7,746 nt of DNA from Prolixibacteraceae bacterium (GCA_016788685.1 JAEUSS010000048.1:1-7746); one strand, 5' to 3'. Positions 1 to 7,268 are shown, counted from the first letter of the stretch. Numbers and translations: made by a program. The notes: generated by a model not told the origin, from the letters alone.

Positions 1-2
1 TG

Positions 3-227
3 CTCGAAATTCAGTACCTGAGTATGGCTGAAAAATATAAAGAATGGCTGAAAAATGAATTTTCGAGGCTCCGAGATTTTTTTGCCACGGAGCTGAAAGT
101 TGATTCGGCGGAATATGCGTATGCTGTTCTTCAGGATGGGGGAGCACTGAAAGATAACGTCTTGGCTGATCTCGGACCTGAAGTCTGGGAAGATTTCCAG
201 GTCAGATTTATTGATTCGTCCAAATAA
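3..227 (+). CDS. C-terminal fragment of a GcvH-like protein, cut by the left window edge
   Basis: The reading frame is open from base 3 to the TAA at 225-227 and gives 74 visible residues. An ATG lies at 24, but no ribosome binding site precedes it and the codons before it are open, so I read this as the end of a longer protein. The last 60 or so residues align without gaps to the C-terminus of the GcvH-like protein at 2475-3245. Shared features are a Trp followed by a charged helix (RLRDFFA against RFKDFLA), the string VLQDGG, and an EVWxDFQ motif near the end. By that likeness the missing part should contain a GcvH/lipoyl-like domain, but this cannot be seen here. The next gene starts 32 bases downstream, so the two are probably co-transcribed. 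The function of the C-terminal module is unknown. The alternative is a free-standing 67-residue protein starting at 24, which I consider less likely. Confidence 0.7.
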   Translation, partial: LEIQYLSMAEKYKEWLKNEFSRLRDFFATELKVDSAEYAYAVLQDGGALKDNVLADLGPEVWEDFQVRFIDSSK

Positions 228-259
228 TAGTTTTCTCTGACAACTATAAAAATACCATC

Positions 260-1120
260 ATGCGTATAGACAGACGAATCTTTTTTAAAACAGCCGGATT
301 GATAGGGGTCTCCCTTGCTGTTGCTAAAAGCTTTGGGGCTGCTGTTCCGGAAAGTAATGAAATAGAGTTTCGGGGAATGCTCTACGATTCAACCCGTTGT
401 ATTGGTTGTCGCGCTTGCGAAAAGGCCTGTGCCAAGGCGCACGGGCTTCCGGAACCTCAAGACGAATTGAAGGCTGGAGTGTTGAGAAAAACAAGCGAAA
501 CGCAGCGCAGTGTTATCAACAATTACGAGACATCCAAAGGCGAGGTCTTTGTGAAAAATCAATGTATGCATTGCAACGAACCGGCCTGTGCCGCGGCTTG
601 TCTCACAGAAGCCATGTGCAAGACGAAAGAGGGACCGGTTATCTGGCGGGAGGATAAATGCATGGGATGCCGTTATTGCATGGTCTCTTGTCCGTTTGAT
701 GTTCCTAAATTTGAATACCACAGCGCCAATCCGAAGATTCAGAAGTGCGACATGTGTTACGACCGGGTTGTAAAAGGCGAAATACCCGTGTGCGCAGAAA
801 CCTGCGGAGATGCGATTATTTTCGGAACGCGCCGGGAGCTGATAGCCGAAGCACGAAAACGAATTGCTGAGAATCCGAACGATTATTTCGATCAGATTTA
901 CGGTGAAGATGTTGCCGGAGGTACCGGGTGGCTGTATCTTTCGCCGGTGCCGCTTGAAGAACTGGGACTGAATACCAGGCTTCAGAACACCTCATATCCG
1001 GCGCTGACTAAAGGTTTCCTTTACAGTGTCCCTTCTGTTGATGTACTCTTGCCGCCTCTTTTGTTGGGGATTTACGCAGCTACCAAGGACAAACAAACTA
1101 AAGACGACGAAAATGAATAA
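260..1120 (+). CDS. HybA-like exported ferredoxin subunit with four [4Fe-4S] clusters
   Basis: This 286-residue protein should pass electrons between a periplasmic partner and the membrane subunit encoded next. Residues 4-10 read DRRIFFK, a twin-arginine (Tat) motif, followed by a hydrophobic stretch to about residue 28, so export in folded form is expected. Sixteen cysteines form four cluster sites: C47/50/53/57, C102/105/110/114, C134/137/140/144 and C163/166/178/182. C120 is extra. This spacing is typical of the DMSO-reductase FeS-subunit superfamily (HybA, NrfC, PsrB). A hydrophobic segment near residues 252-274 resembles the C-terminal membrane anchor of HybA. The ATG at 260 is chosen because the Tat signal follows directly. 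The gene overlaps the next by 8 bases, so translation is probably coupled. No hydrogenase large or small subunit is in the window, so the HybA likeness is one of family only. The FeS subunit assignment is very secure; the partner enzyme is not known. Confidence 0.92.
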   Translation: MRIDRRIFFKTAGLIGVSLAVAKSFGAAVPESNEIEFRGMLYDSTRCIGCRACEKACAKAHGLPEPQDELKAGVLRKTSETQRSVINNYETSKGEVFVKNQCMHCNEPACAAACLTEAMCKTKEGPVIWREDKCMGCRYCMVSCPFDVPKFEYHSANPKIQKCDMCYDRVVKGEIPVCAETCGDAIIFGTRRELIAEARKRIAENPNDYFDQIYGEDVAGGTGWLYLSPVPLEELGLNTRLQNTSYPALTKGFLYSVPSVDVLLPPLLLGIYAATKDKQTKDDENE

Positions 1121-2342
1121 TTCAGTCTATCCGATGGTGAACGAAGATAAACGCAAATTCAGCTGGAAGTTTCTATTCAGCGAGCTGAAGCCCAAAGGAG
1201 AATGGCTGACTCCCTTCAACATTATTTCGATTCCGGTCATGCTTTTGGGATTGATTCTGATTGTGATACGATTTAGCGAAGGACTGGGGGCTATAACGAA
1301 TCTGACACAGGAAGTGCCGTGGGGATTGTGGATCGGGTTTGATGTGGTTACCGGCGTTGCGTTTGCCGGAGGTGCTTATGTGGTTACATTTATGGTGTAT
1401 ATCCTGAACATGAAGAAGTATCATCCCATTGTGAGGGTTACGGTGCTGAATGGGTTTCTGGCATATGCATTTTATACCGGAGCACTGCTGCTCGATCTGG
1501 GGCGACCGTGGAATGTAATTAATCCGATGATCGGTAATAATTTCGGGACCAGTTCTGTATTGTTTCTGGTTGCCTGGCATTTTTTTCTTTACATGCTCGC
1601 CGAGCTGATCGAGTTTTCTCCGGCTATTGCCGAATGGCTGGGGTCGAGGAGGGCGCATAAAATCCTTTCCGGAATGACTGTTGGCGCAGTTATTTTTGGA
1701 ATTACGCTTTCTTCGTTACACCAATCGGGTCTGGGAGCTCTTTATCTGATGGCCAAAGAGAAGATACATCCCTTATGGTATTCCGAGTTTATTCCGGTCC
1801 TGTTTCTGGTTTCAAGTATCTTTGCCGGGCTTTCAATGGTTATTTTTGAAGGAACAATCAGCCACAAAGTTTTTTTCAACCAGATCAGTAAAAAAAATCA
1901 TCAGGCGCAGAACGGAATTATTCACGGACTGTCAAAGATTTGCGCGGTTACTATGTTTGCCTACTTGTTTTTACAGTTTCTCGTTTTTATTCATGGAAAG
2001 AACTGGAATGTGATAAATACTCCGATGGGGTATTGGTTTTTGCTTGAGATGATTGGTTTTGTGTTTATCCCGATGATACTGTTTTTTTACAGCTACCGGA
2101 CTGTCAATATTTTCACAGTCCGGTTGGCAGCTATTCTGACCATGATCGGAATTGTTTTGAACCGGCTAAACGTTACGGTAATTGGTTTCAGGTGGGATGC
2201 CGCTATCCGTTATGTGCCTTCGTGGATGGAGATTGTTGTAACGCTGGCTGTTATTTTTACCGAAATCTGGATTTTTAGATGGGTAATTAACAGAATGCCT
2301 GTACTCAGTGAATCTCCGGCATGGGCAAATGAAGAAAAATAG
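1113..2342 (+). CDS. HybB/NrfD-family integral membrane quinone-interacting subunit
   Basis: This is a 409-residue polytopic membrane protein. I count about ten hydrophobic segments, near residues 35-54, 76-98, 108-129, 147-168, 184-212, 225-245, 277-294, 307-328, 334-358 and 372-391. The HybB branch of the NrfD family is indicated by PWGLWIGFDV (69-78), the string SLHQSGLGALYLM (201-213) and HPLWYS (219-224). Family members exchange electrons with menaquinone and have no cofactors of their own. They pair with a four-cluster FeS protein like the one encoded just upstream. The frame is open further upstream to 1026, but I chose the ATG at 1113 because it overlaps the upstream stop by only 8 bases and removes an unlikely N-terminal extension. 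The ATG at 1134 is another option. Family assignment is secure; whether it reduces or oxidises quinone cannot be told. Confidence 0.9.
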   Translation: MNNSVYPMVNEDKRKFSWKFLFSELKPKGEWLTPFNIISIPVMLLGLILIVIRFSEGLGAITNLTQEVPWGLWIGFDVVTGVAFAGGAYVVTFMVYILNMKKYHPIVRVTVLNGFLAYAFYTGALLLDLGRPWNVINPMIGNNFGTSSVLFLVAWHFFLYMLAELIEFSPAIAEWLGSRRAHKILSGMTVGAVIFGITLSSLHQSGLGALYLMAKEKIHPLWYSEFIPVLFLVSSIFAGLSMVIFEGTISHKVFFNQISKKNHQAQNGIIHGLSKICAVTMFAYLFLQFLVFIHGKNWNVINTPMGYWFLLEMIGFVFIPMILFFYSYRTVNIFTVRLAAILTMIGIVLNRLNVTVIGFRWDAAIRYVPSWMEIVVTLAVIFTEIWIFRWVINRMPVLSESPAWANEEK

Positions 2343-2346
2343 CCAC

Positions 2347-2379
2347 ATTTGCATCATCATTTGCAGAAGCAGCGCAAAT
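2347..2379. repeat. ATTTGC direct and inverted repeat cluster between two genes
   Basis: ATTTGC occurs at 2347-2352 and again at 2359-2364, a 12-base period. The reverse complement GCAAAT follows at 2374-2379, so the second copy can form a six-base-pair hairpin with a nine-base loop. The cluster starts 5 bases after the membrane subunit gene ends and lies in the 132-base gap before the GcvH-like gene. It could be an operator, an RNA processing hairpin or chance. There is no T-run after it, so it is not a convincing terminator. Confidence 0.3.
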
Positions 2380-2474
2380 CGGTTAAATGAGTGCTGTCTG
2401 AGGTCAAACTTATACTGAAAAATAAATCGGCTCTTGCACCATTTGCTGCGAGGGCACAAATAAAAAATATCGTA

Positions 2475-3245
2475 ATGGACGGATTTAGTTATCACAACAT
2501 TTTTGAAACAAAAGGGATGGAATATTTGGCAATTATTGCCTTTTTTCTGCTTCTCATTCCTTTTTGGATCATATTGAACCGAAGGGTAAAAACTGGCAGG
2601 CAAAAATGGAAATCGCCAGAGATTCTTACGGCTGATTCGTTACAAATACCGCAAGGTTTGTTTTTTAGCCGGTATCATACCTGGGCTCATCTTGAAAAGT
2701 CCGGGGTCGCTAAAATCGGGCTCGACGATTTATTGCTGCGTATCACCGGGGAGGTGAAATTCAGCAGATTCGTTAATTCCGGCGAAAAAATCAGGAAAGG
2801 TGATTTTTTGGCTGAAATGATTCAGAAGGATAAAATACTCAAAATTTATTCGCCTATTTCCGGAGAAATCGTTGAGGCTAACCCGATGCTTAAAGATAGC
2901 CCGGAACTGATCAACCAGGATCCGTATATCAAAGGCTGGATGTATAAAATAAAACCGGTAAGCTGGGTTGCCGATACCAATTCGTATTTCCTGGCCGAAG
3001 ATGCAACCAGTTGGTCGGTAAAGGAACTGGAACGCTTTAAAGATTTTCTGGCCGCTTCAATCGGAAAGTATTCGCCGGATTCTTCGTTGGTTGTCTTACA
3101 GGATGGCGGAGAGTTGTGTGATCATCCGCTTTCGGAGTTCCCCAAAGAAGTCTGGCAAGACTTCCAGCATGATTTTTTAAGCAAAAAAGTAGCATGTCGG
3201 AAAATCCGGTGTGTGCGGAAATCAGATAAGACACACGAGGTCTGA
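2475..3245 (+). CDS. Membrane-anchored GcvH-like protein with a non-canonical lipoyl site and an unknown C-terminal module
   Basis: This 256-residue protein has three parts. A hydrophobic segment at about residues 16-34 is followed by basic residues (NRRVKTGR), suggesting one membrane anchor with a cytoplasmic remainder. Residues 67-162 match glycine cleavage H protein: HTW near the start, AKIGLDD, IYSPISGEIVEAN, then a DSPELINQDPY stretch and GWMYKIKP. Against E. coli GcvH from memory, the alignment around the lipoyl site needs no gap, and the lipoyl lysine is replaced by D119, with K118 and K120 on either side. The C-terminal module (about 175-240) has VLQDGG at 207-212 and EVWQDF at 225-230, and is shared with the protein at the left edge. 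The frame also allows a GTG start at 2391, directly after an in-frame TGA. I prefer the ATG at 2475 because the extra 28 residues look unlike the rest, although neither start has a clear ribosome binding site. Lack of the glycine cleavage neighbours GcvP and GcvT argues against a role in glycine breakdown. A structural or electron-carrier role with the HybA/HybB-like pair is inference. Confidence 0.8.
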   Translation: MDGFSYHNIFETKGMEYLAIIAFFLLLIPFWIILNRRVKTGRQKWKSPEILTADSLQIPQGLFFSRYHTWAHLEKSGVAKIGLDDLLLRITGEVKFSRFVNSGEKIRKGDFLAEMIQKDKILKIYSPISGEIVEANPMLKDSPELINQDPYIKGWMYKIKPVSWVADTNSYFLAEDATSWSVKELERFKDFLAASIGKYSPDSSLVVLQDGGELCDHPLSEFPKEVWQDFQHDFLSKKVACRKIRCVRKSDKTHEV

Positions 3246-3300
3246 TCCTTATCCGAACTGTCCGGGGTGTCTGATGAATTTATGATTCTCGGATGCATGG

Positions 3301-3346
3301 AACCGATAAAGCGATGTGTTAATTCATATCGCTTTATTGGTTTTAT
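3301..3346 (+). terminator. Long hairpin with T-run, probable intrinsic terminator
   Basis: Bases 3301-3318 pair with 3325-3342 around a six-base loop (ttaatt). The central ten pairs (ATAAAGCGAT with ATCGCTTTAT) are perfect. The whole 18-pair stem has only two G-T pairs and no other mismatch. The 3' end runs into TTTT at 3341-3344. It lies 55 bases after the stop of the GcvH-like gene and 124 bases before the kinase start. It therefore probably ends the electron-transfer transcript and separates it from the signalling operon. The stem is only moderately GC-rich and the T-run short, so partial read-through is possible. Confidence 0.75.
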
Positions 3347-3469
3347 GCAGGTATATTTTCAGTAAATAAATTACGGTCATAATTGCCGAAACAAAATCAC
3401 GAAATTGAGCCTGTTTTTAAAATATTTGAGGCTAAATTAGCATTCAATTAGTGAATTAAGACTTTTGCC

Positions 3470-5143
3470 ATGAATTGGTTTAAAAAAATAGCAAGGAGTA
3501 ACAAAGGGGGAGGTCCGATACTCAAAAGATATGTGAAATTCAGGCATTCCATTTATGGTCGGGTGGTTCTGATTATCACTATTTTGTCGATATTTCTGTT
3601 TGTGTCTTTTAATATTATTTTCAGGTCGGTTAACGAGCAGTATCTGAATACTGTTATCCGCCAGAGTGGAAATAATATTGGCTCTATCGTTGAAGGCGCT
3701 TTGTATCATTCGATGCTTGAAAACGATAAAAGCGGCTTGCAGACTACGTTGGATATTATTAACACTCTTCCCGGAATTGAAGAAGTGAACATGTATGACA
3801 GTGAGGATAATCTGGTATACTCCTCGTTTGCTTCCGAGGGGGGTGACAGTCACAGCGATCCGAATTGCAAAAGTTGCCACAACAACATCAGCTCGATGTT
3901 TCCGGGACAGGAAAAGACTTACAAAATAATTGATATAGACAGCGACTGCAAAATGGCCCGGACAGATAATGGTACCCGTCATTTGATGATTAAGTCGCCT
4001 ATCCTGAACGAGAAATCTTGTTATACCAGTTCCTGTCATGCTCATAGCGAAGACGACACTGTTTTAGGATCGCTTATTATTAAAATTCCGTTGAAAGAAA
4101 TGGATGATGCTATCGACCGGTCGTCATCCGAATTTTTTCTTTTGGCTATTCTGGCCACGCTATTGTTTGGTACTGTATTGTTGTTTTTTACCCGAAGAAA
4201 AATTAAGGATCCGCTGAATGCGTTGGTTGAAGTTAGCATTGCAGTAGCAAATGGAGATAAGAATACCCGGATGGAAGTGAAGCCCAATCAGTTGGATGAT
4301 ATGAGGATGGTGTCGCAGGCATTTAACGATATGCTTGACAATCTGCATACCGCAACTATTGAGTTGGAGAACTGGTCGCAACAGCTGGAATACAAAGTTC
4401 AGCGAAAGTCCGAAGAACTGGGGGCTGCTCAGAACGAACTGATGCATGTCGAACGACTGGCATCGCTCGGAAAATTGTCATCGTCAGTTGCACACGAAAT
4501 AAATAATCCGCTGTCAGGGATTTTAATTTATACCAAATTGTTGTACAAGCAATTGAGTAACCCGGAGTTGTACGCATCAAAAAGAGATTCGATGCTTAAA
4601 CACCTGAAACTGATTGAAACAGAGACAAAACGTTGCGGCGATATCGTGAAGGGCTTACTGGATTTTTCGAGAAAAGACCAGAATGATTTTGAACCAGTTC
4701 ATTTGCACGACATTTTGAGAGATACTTATGAGTTAATGGCTCACCCGATAAAAATCACCAATGTTAGTTTTTCCAACGATTTGTCGGCTTATTCGGATTA
4801 CATTTATTGTAACCCGAACCAGATAAAGCAAGCCTGCATAGCGATTCTGGTAAATGCTTCGGAAGCCATACAGGAGAATGGCGAGATCCTGATCCGGACC
4901 AGGAATGCTGATGAGGATACCATCAGCATTGAAATCGTCGATAATGGTTTGGGAATTGCCTCTGAAGATATTCCCCATATTTTCGAACCTTTCTTCTCGA
5001 CCAAACGAGATGCCAGCGGAATCGGCTTAGGATTGGCTATTGTTCACGGAATCATACAAAACCACAAAGGGAAAATACATGTCAAGTCGGAACTTGGCAA
5101 GGGAACAACCATTTCAGTAACTTTACCATTGATTAAAAATTAA
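3470..5143 (+). CDS. Membrane sensor histidine kinase with a periplasmic dihaem c-type sensor domain
   Basis: This 557-residue kinase has membrane segments at about 31-52 and 221-240, enclosing a periplasmic domain of about 170 residues. That domain contains CKSCH (133-137) and CYTSSCH (184-190), which are CXXCH and CX4CH haem c attachment motifs, plus an unpaired C160. Two covalently bound haems are therefore likely, so redox state, NO, CO, O2 or a similar ligand may be sensed. After TM2 come a HAMP linker (about 241-294), a coiled stretch (295-328), and the HisKA domain with H342 in AHEINNPL. The ATPase domain follows, with N462 in the N-box, DNGLGI (491-496), EPFFSTK (506-512) and GIGLGL (517-522). 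All catalytic boxes look intact. The ATG at 3470 gives a short basic N-terminus before TM1. The regulator gene begins 13 bases downstream and is its obvious partner. No convincing promoter was found in the 123 bases between the upstream terminator and this start. The kinase assignment is very secure, haem binding strongly supported, the ligand unknown. Confidence 0.93.
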   Translation: MNWFKKIARSNKGGGPILKRYVKFRHSIYGRVVLIITILSIFLFVSFNIIFRSVNEQYLNTVIRQSGNNIGSIVEGALYHSMLENDKSGLQTTLDIINTLPGIEEVNMYDSEDNLVYSSFASEGGDSHSDPNCKSCHNNISSMFPGQEKTYKIIDIDSDCKMARTDNGTRHLMIKSPILNEKSCYTSSCHAHSEDDTVLGSLIIKIPLKEMDDAIDRSSSEFFLLAILATLLFGTVLLFFTRRKIKDPLNALVEVSIAVANGDKNTRMEVKPNQLDDMRMVSQAFNDMLDNLHTATIELENWSQQLEYKVQRKSEELGAAQNELMHVERLASLGKLSSSVAHEINNPLSGILIYTKLLYKQLSNPELYASKRDSMLKHLKLIETETKRCGDIVKGLLDFSRKDQNDFEPVHLHDILRDTYELMAHPIKITNVSFSNDLSAYSDYIYCNPNQIKQACIAILVNASEAIQENGEILIRTRNADEDTISIEIVDNGLGIASEDIPHIFEPFFSTKRDASGIGLGLAIVHGIIQNHKGKIHVKSELGKGTTISVTLPLIKN

Positions 5144-5156
5144 GACGACATATATA

Positions 5157-6503
5157 ATGGCGAGAAAGATATCCATATTGATTGTTGACGATGAAGAATC
5201 AGTAAGAGATTCGTTGTACAACTGGTTTATTGAAGACGGGTTTCGTGTCGAATGTGCCGAAAATGCCAAAAGGGCGCTGACCATTCTTGAGTCAGATCAG
5301 TTCGATATTATTCTGGCCGACATTAAAATGCCGGGAATGGACGGGCTGGAGATGCTCCGGAGAATAAAATCGCTTAAAAACGACTCGATTGTTATTGTAA
5401 TGACAGCTTTTGCAACTGTTGATACAGCTGTTAAAGCGTTGAAAGACGGTGCATATGATTATGTGACCAAACCCTTTGATCCGGATGATCTGACGCATTT
5501 AATTCGTAATGCTACCCGCCAGATTTCGCTGGCTGAAGAAAACGAAAGTCTCAGGGAGAAAGTAATTTCGCTGGAGAATGTGGAAGATCTCATCGGGAAT
5601 AGTGAGGCGATGAAAAATGTGCTGCGCGAGGTCGAAAGTGTCGCGCAGACCAATTCTTCGGTTATCATTACCGGCGAAAGTGGTACCGGTAAGGAGCTTG
5701 TTGCCAGGGCAATACATGCCAATTCTCCGCGTAAGTTTTTCCCGTTCGTAAGTGTTCATTGCGGTGCCCTGACTGAAAGTTTGCTTGAAAGTGAGCTGTT
5801 TGGTCACGAAAAGGGAGCCTTCACAGGAGCCATGTATAACCGCAAAGGACGGTTTGAAATGGCGGATAGCGGATCGATCTTCCTGGACGAAATCGCCACA
5901 ATTTCGGTGAAAATGCAGGTGGAACTGCTTCGGGTTCTGGAATCGAAAACTTTTATGAGGGTGGGAGGAAATAAGGAAATCAGTTCCGATTTCAGGGTCA
6001 TTTGTGCGACTAATAAAGACCTGAAAAGTATGGTCGAGAAAGGGACTTTTCGCGAAGATCTTTATTACCGGCTTAACGTAGTGAACATTCAGATTCCTCC
6101 TTTGCGGGACCGTAAGGAAGATATTCCGCTACTGGTCGATTATTTCATTAAAAAGTATTGTACATCGATGAACAGGCCGTCGGTATCGATTGATCCGGGA
6201 GCTTTGAAGCGCCTTCAGGAATTTAATTTCCCGGGCAATATCCGTGAGTTGGAAAATATGATTGAGCGGGCTATCGTTGTCGGGAACGGCAAGAAGATAA
6301 GCCTGAAAGATTTGCCCCTGGAGAAAACTATGGTAACCAGTTCGGCAGAGAGCCTCGACGATTTTGAGAAAGCGTTCATCTTACAAATATTGAATAAATA
6401 CAGTTGGAATATATCCCGCACTGCAAGAGCCCTGAAGGTTGACCGGGTGACGCTTTATCATAAAATTAAAAAATACAATCTTAAACAGGCAGATCAACAG
6501 TGA
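5157..6503 (+). CDS. NtrC-family sigma-54-dependent response regulator
   Basis: This 448-residue regulator has the full three-domain layout. The receiver domain (about 5-120) shows D11, D12, phosphoacceptor D55, T83 and K105. The AAA+ domain (about 144-380) has Walker A GESGTGKE (173-180), the sigma-54 contact loop GAFTGA (220-225), a Walker B IFLDE (241-245) and arginines R299 and R305 in the FREDLYYRLN region. A Fis-type helix-turn-helix sits at about 415-440 (NISRTARALKV and onward). With GAFTGA intact it should open sigma-54 promoter complexes when phosphorylated by the upstream kinase. The start ATG lies 13 bases after the kinase stop. I found no convincing -24/-12 promoter in the window gaps, so its target promoter is probably outside, for example upstream of the electron-transfer block. 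Confidence 0.95.
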   Translation: MARKISILIVDDEESVRDSLYNWFIEDGFRVECAENAKRALTILESDQFDIILADIKMPGMDGLEMLRRIKSLKNDSIVIVMTAFATVDTAVKALKDGAYDYVTKPFDPDDLTHLIRNATRQISLAEENESLREKVISLENVEDLIGNSEAMKNVLREVESVAQTNSSVIITGESGTGKELVARAIHANSPRKFFPFVSVHCGALTESLLESELFGHEKGAFTGAMYNRKGRFEMADSGSIFLDEIATISVKMQVELLRVLESKTFMRVGGNKEISSDFRVICATNKDLKSMVEKGTFREDLYYRLNVVNIQIPPLRDRKEDIPLLVDYFIKKYCTSMNRPSVSIDPGALKRLQEFNFPGNIRELENMIERAIVVGNGKKISLKDLPLEKTMVTSSAESLDDFEKAFILQILNKYSWNISRTARALKVDRVTLYHKIKKYNLKQADQQ

Positions 6504-6510
6504 ACGTAGG

Positions 6511-7059
6511 ATGAGTCTGCAAAACATCACTTTGGTGTCCTTTGGGTATTTTGAGAAAGATATTCTTGAAAAGACAGCAGAAGCTGTAGCCACAGAGTTT
6601 CACTATCCGGTTAGTATCCGGGAAGGTCATATCGATCTGAGCGAATTTTATGATTCCTCACGCAGACAATATAACGGAAATCTGTTGTTGAAGCAGGTTA
6701 GTTCGATGCCGTTCTCCGATTCTCTGAAAACCATTGGAATATTCAATGTCGATTTGTTTGTGCCGATTCTGACGTTCATTTTCGGGCAGGCTTTTTTGGG
6801 CGGTCATGCCGGAATAGCTTCACTTTACCGTTTAGGTAATGAGCGTTACGGAATACCCAAGGACAGCGAACTGACGCTTGATCGTTTCAGAAAGGAAGTT
6901 ATTCATGAACTTGGGCACACGTTTGGGCTGATACACTGCGTCAATCCGGCCTGTGTAATGAGATCGAGTACTTATGTTGAAGATATTGATCAGAAAGAAG
7001 CGCATCTTTGTTCGCGGTGCCGTGCCGAACTGGAAAAATCTTTTTCCCGGAAGAGTTGA
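6511..7059 (+). CDS. amzA: Archaemetzincin-type zinc metalloprotease
   Basis: This 182-residue protein carries the archaemetzincin signature HEXXHXXGXXHC-X4-CXM. H132, E133 and H136 lie in HELGH; H142 completes the zinc triad; C143 and C148 follow, and the Met of the CVM string is M150. A downstream CSRC pair (C167, C170) completes the usual structural zinc site with the other two Cys. The length is normal for the family and there is no signal peptide, so it should be cytoplasmic. The ATG at 6511 is 7 bases after the regulator stop, with a weak GTAGG just before it, so the gene is very probably the third cistron of the kinase/regulator operon. The biological substrates of archaemetzincins are poorly known. 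Its place after a two-component system suggests it may process something linked to that pathway, or simply share its transcript. Family assignment is secure. Confidence 0.93.
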   Translation: MSLQNITLVSFGYFEKDILEKTAEAVATEFHYPVSIREGHIDLSEFYDSSRRQYNGNLLLKQVSSMPFSDSLKTIGIFNVDLFVPILTFIFGQAFLGGHAGIASLYRLGNERYGIPKDSELTLDRFRKEVIHELGHTFGLIHCVNPACVMRSSTYVEDIDQKEAHLCSRCRAELEKSFSRKS

Positions 7060-7268
7060 TTCAGAGACAAGCAGTTCTGGGTGTTGCGCGTTAAAAGCCA
7101 TGCTGTTTTTCGGAAAAGTTTATTTGTAATTAGATATTCTCAGTCGGTTAATTTTTCTATTTTTACGCCAAACGTAAGGATTTATTGGATAGTGTAAATT
7201 AGAGATAACTGTATAGATATAGTTTTTCGATTGATTTAATGGAGTTAATCTTTACCAGACAACAATTG

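Noticed and set aside
24..227. A free-standing 67-residue gene starting at the ATG at 24
   Set aside because: There is no ribosome binding site, the frame is open upstream to the window edge, and the residue match to the 2475-3245 protein starts around this point without a break, so it is read as the tail of a longer protein.
389..721. Minus-strand coding frame inside the FeS gene, and similar ones elsewhere
   Set aside because: They lie opposite well-supported genes with clear domains and have no recognisable motifs of their own.
1026..1112. Extended N-terminus for the HybB-like membrane protein
   Set aside because: It would overlap the FeS gene by 95 bases and add a segment unlike the family. 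The ATG at 1113 gives a normal 8-base overlap.
2475..3245. Genuine glycine cleavage H protein (gcvH)
   Set aside because: It has a membrane anchor, an added C-terminal module, Asp at the lipoyl position and no gcvT or gcvP neighbours.
3298..3312. Possible sigma-54 promoter (TGG, ten bases, GC)
   Set aside because: The -12 element reads AAGC in place of TTGC, and the site overlaps the left arm of the terminator hairpin, so the match is best explained by chance.
7060..7130. Terminator after the protease gene
   Set aside because: Only a four-base AGCA/TGCT pairing precedes the TTTTT at about 7103, too weak to call.
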